12,408 bases of DNA from Candidatus Kerfeldbacteria bacterium (GTDB lineage: Bacteria > Patescibacteriota > Patescibacteriia > SBBC01 > CAIJZX01): positions 1 through 12,408 of the forward strand of contig JACRFO010000049.1 of NCBI GenBank assembly GCA_016217865.1, read 5' to 3'. Both the position numbers and the translations under genes were made by a program. Shown in pieces: positions 7,415-12,408 of this stretch (the stretch's first letter is position 1; each line of letters begins with the position of its first letter). The notes below the pieces were generated by a model. It did not search any database. It had not been told where the DNA came from and was given only the letters and a program-made list of their open reading frames with translations.

Positions 7415-9677
7415 GTTCGGCTAGCTGGGCTTTGAGCGTTACGTTTTCGGGGATAGCCTCGAGACCGCGATTGAGAATTTCTTTGGCGACGTCCTTCTGA
7501 TCAGCCTCGCTGTAGGCCGTGGCGTAATCGCTGTAGATCGTCGCGTCTTGGTTATCCAAGGTGAGTGCATGTTCGAAGAACGTCTTGGCTTCATCGAGTT
7601 TCTGCTGCTTCGCCCGAGTTACTCCCACGGAAGACCAGAAGAGCGCCACCTGCGGTGATTTTCGAAGGAGGTCGTCCAATTGAACTAGCGCCTGATCGTA
7701 ATCCCCGGCCGCAATGTGAGCCTGGGCCAAGGCATACTGAGCTTGCAGGTAATCGGCTTTCTTGTTTAGGGCAGTTCGATAGGCAGCTTGAGCCTGCTGG
7801 TAGTAGGTGGCAGCCGTAGCAGCCGATCCTTCCGCTGCTTGGGCAAGAACTTGGCTGCGCAGGAGCATGAGTGTTTGGCCGTAACCAACATCATGGATTG
7901 GGCTGGCCGGTTCAAGCCGCTGGAGGGTCTTGAAGTTGTTATTGGCGATTGTCACGGCATCCGAAACGTAGCTGGCAAGGTTGTTGACGAGATTATTCGA
8001 CGCTTCGTAGACGGCTGGATTATTCCGATCGGCCCGGATCACCCGATCCATCGCGTTTAACGACTGACTGATGAGTGATTGGACCTTTGTCGTTTCGCCG
8101 GCTGTGTCCGCCAGCTGGGCTTCAACGGCGTACGCGTTTGCTAAGAGCACGCCAGCATCAATGTTTCGACTATCGAGTCGGAGGGCTGTCTGCAGGGTCG
8201 CTTCAACCGATGCCAACGACTTGGTCGCGGTGATGTCGTTCTGGGCGCGCTGGAGGACTATCTGACTGGCGTAAACGCGGATGGCCGAGTACCAGAATCC
8301 AACGAGGACCATCACCAAGATGGTAAATGCTAGCGTTGGGAGCGGGCCACGGTTAACGGTTTTTGCCTCAGTTGCTGGCTGAACCGTACTCCGGGCAAGT
8401 CCCAGGCCAACCCAGAGCATAGCTAGCAGTACGAATGACCACGTCGCAAACAACCCAGTCAGCGCTGTGGCGAGGATGAGGAATTGAGCCATCGTGCTCG
8501 AGAACGTCGAACCGTGCTGTTGGCTTGGGCGAAGCATCCACCAGGCGAAGAACATGACGGCGATCCACATACCAGCTCCGGCCAAACCGGTCGTCGCCAA
8601 CTGCTGCGCCCAGGCGTTGCCAGCGCGGATGAAGCGGCTGCTCCAGTAGGTATCCTGGTTGAAAGAGACGGGCCGGTGTTCAATAAAGTCCTGATACCAG
8701 GTCTCCGGTCCGCTGCCGAGCACCGGACGAACTTTTAACGTATTCCACGTCGTCTGCCAGGTAGCCGTCTGCGAGATGTTCACCTCGGTCGGCGTCGGCA
8801 GATCAGCCCAGCGATTGACGTGAGTCAATTGGGCGACCATTCCGGCTGCAGCCAAGAGTATTGCCACCGCCATCACGCCAGTTCGGGGATGACGTTCACG
8901 GACTGCTTGGTACCACACGACGACGATCATCCCCAGAGCGAACACCGACCAAGACACGGCTTGGCCGAAGAAGAGAAGGACGAGCCATCCTAACGTGACC
9001 AGCGCCGCCAGGGCGAGTTGCAACCACCGTTCCTTCGCCATCGTCCAGAGGAGCATCGCGGCGGTGACCACGGCTGCGGCAATGATCCCATCTTGGACGG
9101 GCGAGTTCGCTAATGTCGAGAACAGACGACTAACATGGAACGGCGCTGGGAGCAGTGACACGCCAGAGAATTGAAAGAGTTGAAGGAGGAGTGAGATTCC
9201 GGCGCCGCCCAGGAGACTCGACCACACAATCGTATGCTCGTGTTGGCTACGGAACAGACGGCTCACTAAGAAGTAGAGACTGACCATTCCGATGGTGGCC
9301 GGGACCGTTCCCGCCAGGGTTCCGTTGAGGCCAACGATGCCGTGCCACGGCTGGACCGAAACGATCAGGCCGATAATGGCCACTGCAACCAGGCCAAGCA
9401 CTGGCCAGTCCAACAGATGCCACGTCCAAGGCAGCGGGTAGCCTTGCAGTTTCGCTAACAAGAATCCTAGCCAGGCAAACGATACGCCGAGCAACAGGAG
9501 GAGGAGTTTGTGCGTCTCCCATGAGTCTGCGGTCCAACCGCCGACCATGAGCGGCAACATCAGCAACGTCAGGCAAACGCTGAATTGGGAAAAGTGCACC
9601 CAGCGTAGACCGGGGGTGGTGGCTGGTGAGATTGAGCTGCGGCGCCGAGGGGCGACTGGAGTTCTGCGTGGGGGCAT
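7404..9677 (-). CDS. O-antigen ligase/polymerase-like membrane protein with C-terminal TPR domain
   Basis: A 757-residue polytopic membrane protein. After a basic, Pro/Arg-rich N-terminus (1-25) there are about 11-13 hydrophobic segments between residues 31 and 466. A large extracytoplasmic loop (about 285-355) holds a Wzy/WaaL-like signature: GSGPETW (321-327), the HRP at 334-336 and YWSSRF (344-349). The soluble tail (about 495-757) is built of tetratricopeptide-like helix pairs, clearest at 644-676, 678-710 and 712-745. The family joins sugar chains to lipid, protein or other chains at the outer face of the membrane; the acceptor here is unknown, and in an organism without LPS it may be a glycoprotein or surface polymer. 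ATG 9677 is chosen because it lies 10 bases after the parB stop; earlier in-frame starts would run through parB and add non-family sequence. No SD. It is the last gene of the parA-parB operon and ends inside the RSH gene. Confidence 0.88.
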   Translation of the reverse strand: MPPRRTPVAPRRRSSISPATTPGLRWVHFSQFSVCLTLLMLPLMVGGWTADSWETHKLLLLLLGVSFAWLGFLLAKLQGYPLPWTWHLLDWPVLGLVAVAIIGLIVSVQPWHGIVGLNGTLAGTVPATIGMVSLYFLVSRLFRSQHEHTIVWSSLLGGAGISLLLQLFQFSGVSLLPAPFHVSRLFSTLANSPVQDGIIAAAVVTAAMLLWTMAKERWLQLALAALVTLGWLVLLFFGQAVSWSVFALGMIVVVWYQAVRERHPRTGVMAVAILLAAAGMVAQLTHVNRWADLPTPTEVNISQTATWQTTWNTLKVRPVLGSGPETWYQDFIEHRPVSFNQDTYWSSRFIRAGNAWAQQLATTGLAGAGMWIAVMFFAWWMLRPSQQHGSTFSSTMAQFLILATALTGLFATWSFVLLAMLWVGLGLARSTVQPATEAKTVNRGPLPTLAFTILVMVLVGFWYSAIRVYASQIVLQRAQNDITATKSLASVEATLQTALRLDSRNIDAGVLLANAYAVEAQLADTAGETTKVQSLISQSLNAMDRVIRADRNNPAVYEASNNLVNNLASYVSDAVTIANNNFKTLQRLEPASPIHDVGYGQTLMLLRSQVLAQAAEGSAATAATYYQQAQAAYRTALNKKADYLQAQYALAQAHIAAGDYDQALVQLDDLLRKSPQVALFWSSVGVTRAKQQKLDEAKTFFEHALTLDNQDATIYSDYATAYSEADQKDVAKEILNRGLEAIPENVTLKAQLAELTA

Positions 9678-9687
9678 AACGCTACGG

Positions 9688-10623
9688 TTAGTGTTTGAGT
9701 TGTTCAACGAGGTGTTGAAATTCCTCGTCCGAGTAAAAATCGATGGAAATATGGCCGCGTTGCTCGCGTTTGGTGATCGAAACTTTCGTTCCGAACTTGG
9801 CCCGCAGTTCATCTTCGACCGCTTGGGTCAGCGGGTCAATTCGGCGGCGGGTGTGTCGCCGGACAGTCGTCTGTTGGCCAAGCGAAGCCGCCGCCCGGAC
9901 GGGCAGACGTTGATCGAGAATCTGCCGGAAGAGCCGGTCGCGTTCAAGCGGCGTTACTGCCGTCAGTAAAATTTTTGCATGGCTCGTCGAGAGCCGTCCG
10001 TCACGCAGTGCGCCAAGCATTTCAGGGGGCAACGATAACACCCGCAGGGCGTTGGCAATCGTCGTTCGCGACTTTCCGACTTTGCGTGCAATCTCATCCT
10101 GCGTCAGACCGAATTCGTCGCTCAACTGTTGGTAGGCGATAGCTTCTTCGACGGGGTTGAGATCCTGGCGCTGAACATTTTCAACAATCGCTAGTTCCAG
10201 CTGTTCGAGTTCGTGCGTATCGCGAACGAGCGCGGGCACGCTGGGCAAGTTCAGGCGTTCAGCCGCCCGAAAACGACGTTCGCCAGCGATGAGCTGGTAG
10301 CGCGTACCATGTTTGGTGACGATAAGCGGTTGGAGGATGCCGTGCTGTTTGATCGAAGCTACCAAATCGTCGAGCGATTCCGATTGGATGTGGTGACGTG
10401 GTTGGTGCGGGTTCGGATCGATTAACCCAACGGGGATATCAAAGAGTCGTTGTTTGCCCATCGGCTCGGTCGCCACCACCGGCGGCGGTGTTGGAGCAGT
10501 TGGTACTGGACGTTGAATCACCGGTGCTTGGGCCGGTTGGGGACGTGGCGAAGGAGGTGTTGGTGTGGTCTTGAGTGGGATGAGCGAACCGAGCCCGCGT
10601 CCCAATGGTTTGTTATCGATCAT
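9688..10623 (-). CDS. parB: Chromosome partitioning protein ParB (CTPase, parS-binding)
   Basis: ParB loads on parS sites near the origin and slides as a CTP-dependent clamp, working with ParA in chromosome segregation. The 311-residue product starts with the ParA-stimulating basic motif LGRGLGSLIP (7-16), followed by a Pro-rich linker (about 20-52). The CTP-binding domain shows NPHQPR (71-76), the GERRFRAA box (114-121), and ENVQRQDLNP (148-157). A helix-turn-helix lies at about 171-194 (LTQDEIARKVGKSRTTIAN), and a C-terminal dimerisation region at about 262-311. All expected domains are present and the length is typical. Its ATG overlaps the parA TGA by four bases, so the two are translationally coupled. 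I found no full palindromic parS in the window. It is followed after 10 bases by the O-antigen ligase-like gene. Confidence 0.97.
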   Translation of the reverse strand: MIDNKPLGRGLGSLIPLKTTPTPPSPRPQPAQAPVIQRPVPTAPTPPPVVATEPMGKQRLFDIPVGLIDPNPHQPRHHIQSESLDDLVASIKQHGILQPLIVTKHGTRYQLIAGERRFRAAERLNLPSVPALVRDTHELEQLELAIVENVQRQDLNPVEEAIAYQQLSDEFGLTQDEIARKVGKSRTTIANALRVLSLPPEMLGALRDGRLSTSHAKILLTAVTPLERDRLFRQILDQRLPVRAAASLGQQTTVRRHTRRRIDPLTQAVEDELRAKFGTKVSITKREQRGHISIDFYSDEEFQHLVEQLKH

Positions 10624-11387
10624 GGTTTGCTACGGTGAACTTCTTCCGCCAATTTTTTGTAGGCTTTCGCTCCGGGCGATTTTGGATCGTAGTGGAAAAT
10701 TGTTTGGCCGAACGACGGTGCTTCAGCGAGGCGGACATTGCGGGGTATGACAGAGCGGAAAATTTGTCCGGCTGGGAAGTACTTGTACAATTCTTCGAGC
10801 ACCGCCGCCGACAACCGGAAACGCGGATCATACATCGTCAGGACTACACCGAGCATCTTCAGGTCAGGGTGGAGATTGTCTTTCACCAGGTCAATCGTCT
10901 CCATTAGCTGCCCTAGTCCTTCGAGCGAGTAGTACTCCGACTGCACCGGCACCAGTACTTCGTTTGCGGCGACCAGGCCATTGATCGTCAACAGGCCTAG
11001 GCTGGGCGGCGAATCGATGATGATGTAGTCATAGTCATTCGCCAATTCGGCTAGATTGTCTCGCAGGAGAAATTCCCGACGATCGAGCGGAACGAGTTCG
11101 ACTGACGCGCCAGCCAGCGACAATGTTGCCGGCACGAGGTGGTAATTTTCAATCGGCGTTGCGATAACGACGTCCTTCATCGCGACTGGTGAAATGAGCA
11201 CTTCGTAAACGCCCTTTTCCAGCGCCTGATGATCAACGCCGAGACCGCTGGTGGCATTCGCTTGGGGGTCGAGGTCGACCAACAGCACCCGGTATCCAGC
11301 TCGCGCCAAATACGCGCCGAGATTGATCGAGGTGGTGGTCTTACCAACCCCTCCTTTTTGGTTTACAACAGCAATGATACGGGCCAT
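10620..11387 (-). CDS. parA: Chromosome partitioning ATPase ParA
   Basis: A 255-residue ParA/Soj ATPase that binds DNA nonspecifically as an ATP dimer and drives segregation of ParB-parS complexes. The deviant Walker A KGGVGKTT is at 11-18 with its signature lysine at 11. Walker A' residue Asp40 is in LLVDLDPQAN (35-44), Walker B-like IIIDSPP at 122-128, and NVRLAEAPSFG (217-227) near the C-terminus. The size and lack of an N-terminal HTH fit a chromosomal ParA (type Ib) rather than a plasmid type Ia protein. The ATG at 11387 is the only sensible start; no SD precedes it. It is the first gene of a three-gene minus-strand operon and has a good sigma70-type promoter 24 bases upstream. Confidence 0.97.
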   Translation of the reverse strand: MARIIAVVNQKGGVGKTTTSINLGAYLARAGYRVLLVDLDPQANATSGLGVDHQALEKGVYEVLISPVAMKDVVIATPIENYHLVPATLSLAGASVELVPLDRREFLLRDNLAELANDYDYIIIDSPPSLGLLTINGLVAANEVLVPVQSEYYSLEGLGQLMETIDLVKDNLHPDLKMLGVVLTMYDPRFRLSAAVLEELYKYFPAGQIFRSVIPRNVRLAEAPSFGQTIFHYDPKSPGAKAYKKLAEEVHRSKP

Positions 11388-11410
11388 GGAAATCGTGGAA
11401 GTGCCGGTTC

Positions 11411-11439
11411 AGTATACAATTTTTTCACGTTGACCGCAA
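11411..11439 (-). promoter_or_regulatory. Promoter of the parA-parB-ligase operon
   Basis: On the minus strand, TTGCGG (11439-11434) is 17 bases from TATACT (11416-11411, five of six matches). The spacer contains an A6 run. Transcription would begin near 11404, leaving a leader of about 17 bases before parA. Confidence 0.65.
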
Positions 11440-11454
11440 TCGCCGGACGTTGAC
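11427..11454 (+). repeat. 8-bp direct repeat ACGTTGAC in the divergent promoter region
   Basis: ACGTTGAC occurs at 11427-11434 and again at 11447-11454, start-to-start 20 bases (about two helical turns). The first copy overlaps the -35 side of the parA promoter and the second overlaps the TTGACA of the tRNA-Leu promoter. It could be a paired operator, or simply two -35-like elements. The repeat is seen directly; the role is inference. Confidence 0.45.
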
Positions 11455-11478
11455 AGCGCGGCCCGTCATCGGTAGAGT
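11450..11478 (+). promoter_or_regulatory. Promoter of tRNA-Leu
   Basis: A perfect TTGACA (11450-11455) lies 17 bases from TAGAGT (11473-11478, four of six). The -10 ends 15 bases before the mature tRNA-Leu 5' end. It is back to back with the parA promoter. Confidence 0.7.
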
Positions 11479-11493
11479 TCAGGGCGCGGTTTT

Positions 11494-11580
11494 GCCGGAG
11501 TGGCGGAACTGGCATACGCGCACGACTCAAAATCGTGTTCCCGCAAGGGATTAAGGGTTCGATTCCCTTCTCCGGCACCA
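11494..11580 (+). tRNA. tRNA-Leu (CAA anticodon)
   Basis: Class II tRNA of 87 bases including an encoded CCA. Acceptor GCCGGAG (11494-11500) pairs perfectly with CTCCGGC (11570-11576), with discriminator A at 11577. The anticodon stem CACGA/TCGTG encloses loop CTCAAAA with anticodon CAA at 11528-11530, reading UUG. A long variable arm (CCCGCAAGGG) and a T arm with loop TTCGATT complete the cloverleaf. No intron. Confidence 0.95.
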
Positions 11581-11612
11581 GATAGAGTAGTTGCTGTCGA
11601 AGCGATGTGGCC

Positions 11613-11641
11613 TTGCCAAATATCGTCAGTTGGGCTATACT
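11613..11641 (+). promoter_or_regulatory. Promoter of the CAT-anticodon tRNA pair
   Basis: TTGCCA (11613-11618, five of six) is 17 bases from TATACT (11636-11641, five of six). It lies 32 bases ahead of the next tRNA gene. The third tRNA has no evident promoter of its own and is probably co-transcribed from here. Confidence 0.7.
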
Positions 11642-11673
11642 CGACTCCGCTCATCGCGAGCTGTTTCCAACAT

Positions 11674-11748
11674 CGCGGGGAAGTGTAACGGATGCACGGC
11701 GGGCTCATAATCCGCAGGCAGGGGGTTCGACTCCCCCACCCGCAACCA
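11674..11748 (+). tRNA. tRNA with CAT anticodon (Met or Ile2), atypical core
   Basis: A 75-base cloverleaf with encoded CCA (11746-11748). The anticodon stem GCGGG/TCCGC holds loop CTCATAA, anticodon CAT at 11706-11708. The T arm is GGGGG, loop TTCGACT, CCCCC. The acceptor 5' strand CGCGGGG opposite ACCCGCA leaves C1-A72 unpaired, as in initiator tRNA, but also G7-A66. The D stem GTGT/GCAC gives T11-A24, which is not initiator-like. The normally fixed U8 is A, and position 21 is T instead of A. Identity among initiator Met, elongator Met and lysidine-modified Ile2 cannot be settled by eye. Confidence 0.8.
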
Positions 11749-11800
11749 GGGTTTTTCGAGGGATGTCCAATCACGCGAAGAACTCTGGTTCGCCGAACGT

Positions 11801-11877
11801 GCCAGGGTAGCTCAGTTGGTTAGAGCGTGGGACTCATAAGCCCGAGGTCGGCGGTTCGAATCCGCCCCCTGGTACCA
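11801..11877 (+). tRNA. tRNA with CAT anticodon (Met or Ile2)
   Basis: A 77-base cloverleaf with encoded CCA. Acceptor GCCAGGG opposes CCCTGGT with a G1-U72 end pair. The D arm GCTC/GAGC and T arm GGCGG/CCGCC (loop TTCGAAT) are canonical. The anticodon loop CTCATAA carries CAT at 11835-11837. The anticodon stem is TGGGA/GCCCG: three central G-C pairs, a T27-G43 wobble, and an A31-G39 mismatch next to the loop. C11-G24 favours an elongator or Ile2 role over initiator. Confidence 0.88.
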
Positions 11878-11934
11878 AAAAACATCTTGCCACCCAGACT
11901 GCATCAGGGTATTCTTCAGGCTCTCACTCACCCT

Positions 11935-12408
11935 ATGTTCCTCACGACGCACGCCGCTGCCGGCATCTTCATCAGCCACTACATCAGTAACCCATACGAA
12001 GTGTTCGGGTTATCGTTCGCGTCGCACTTCGTTTTGGACTTCATCCCGCATGGTGACGAACACCTCTACCACGATCATGAGTGGAGAATCCTCAAGCAGT
12101 TCAAGCGCCCAATCATCATCAACTCGCTCGACCTGATTGGTCTCACCGCCGTCATCTTCTGGGCCATCTATCATCCCGGCGACACGACGAGCCGCTTGAT
12201 GATGGTCGGCATCATCGGTAGCATTCTTCCGGACTTTTTGAGCTACCTGTTCCCCATTCTCCACGAACGATTGTCCTGGCTCTTCCTGGTCCGATGGCTC
12301 TACCGCCTGACAAAACCCACCGGCTTGCGGTACCTCGTCCGCGGCCAGAATTGGATCCACAACGTCTTGCATCACAAAATCATCCGCAGCGACATTCCCT
12401 TCGTCGCG
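11935..12408 (+). CDS. Partial His-rich multi-pass membrane protein, YdjM/DUF457-like (3' cut by window)
   Basis: An open frame of 158 codons runs off the window end without a stop. It begins MFLTTHAAAGIFISHYI and contains ASHFVLDFIPHGDEH (29-43), a pattern I associate with the YdjM-like group of putative membrane-bound metal-dependent hydrolases; this is family resemblance by eye only. Hydrophobic segments are near 22-37, 60-79 and 88-106. Candidate metal ligands are His6, His31, Asp35, His39, Asp41, Asp100 (ILPDFLSY) and His142/146/147. No SD precedes the ATG, like most genes here. It follows the tRNA cluster by 57 bases, with no obvious promoter in between. Codon use matches the resident genes. 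Real function is unknown. Confidence 0.75.
   Translation, partial: MFLTTHAAAGIFISHYISNPYEVFGLSFASHFVLDFIPHGDEHLYHDHEWRILKQFKRPIIINSLDLIGLTAVIFWAIYHPGDTTSRLMMVGIIGSILPDFLSYLFPILHERLSWLFLVRWLYRLTKPTGLRYLVRGQNWIHNVLHHKIIRSDIPFVA

Noticed and set aside
9678..9812. Upstream extension of the ligase-like protein by 45 residues to a start at 9812
   Set aside because: It would overlap parB by over 120 bases, and the added sequence is low-complexity with no family features; ATG 9677 fits the operon spacing.
9508..9969. Plus-strand 153-residue open frame across the parB/ligase junction
   Set aside because: Antisense shadow of two well-supported genes, with no promoter, SD or recognisable domain.
12010..12375. 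Minus-strand 121-residue open frame rich in Asp/Glu
   Set aside because: Antisense to the better-supported plus-strand membrane protein frame, whose hydrophobic and His patterns are family-like.
1..12408. CRISPR array, transposon, phage module or toxin-antitoxin pair
   Set aside because: No regularly spaced repeats, transposase, integrase, phage structural genes or small overlapping gene pairs were seen.

Overview
The window reads as a chromosomal stretch of a small-genome bacterium, most likely from the Candidate Phyla Radiation (Patescibacteria). This is an inference from gene style, not from a search. The pointers are a short (p)ppGpp enzyme without its C-terminal regulatory domains, a type IA topoisomerase ending in repeats without zinc fingers, an O-antigen-ligase-like membrane protein with a C-terminal TPR tail beside parAB, nearly universal lack of Shine-Dalgarno (SD) sequences, and very tight packing. 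TGA is used as a stop (dprA, parA), so the recoded Gracilibacteria/Absconditabacteria code is not in use. All three tRNA genes encode their CCA ends.

Layout. Bases 1-1611 hold the 3' two-thirds or less of mfd (transcription-repair coupling factor), cut by the window edge. After it come two terminators pointing at each other, then a lone minus-strand gene (1702-2142) of unknown family. That gene has its own promoter, a near-perfect SD and a strong terminator. It is clearly richer in GC than everything around it and is the most foreign-looking element here. From 2232 to 7414 the plus strand carries dprA, topA and a RelA/SpoT-type gene, tightly packed. They meet, tail to tail with an 11-bp overlap, a minus-strand operon parA-parB-(O-antigen ligase/TPR protein) running from 11387 down to 7404. 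Between parA and a tRNA-Leu lies a compact divergent promoter region with an 8-bp direct repeat. Three tRNA genes follow: Leu-CAA and two with a CAT anticodon, both with unusual structural details. The window ends in a partial gene for a His-rich membrane protein.

How the parts fit. mfd, dprA and topA are DNA repair, DNA uptake/recombination and topology functions. The RSH enzyme sets the alarmone level. ParA and ParB segregate the chromosome and are apparently co-transcribed with a cell-envelope glycan enzyme. No complete novel multi-gene system is visible. The points most worth a second look are the GC-rich SD-led orphan cassette, the odd CAT tRNAs, and the repeat in the parA/tRNA-Leu divergent promoter.
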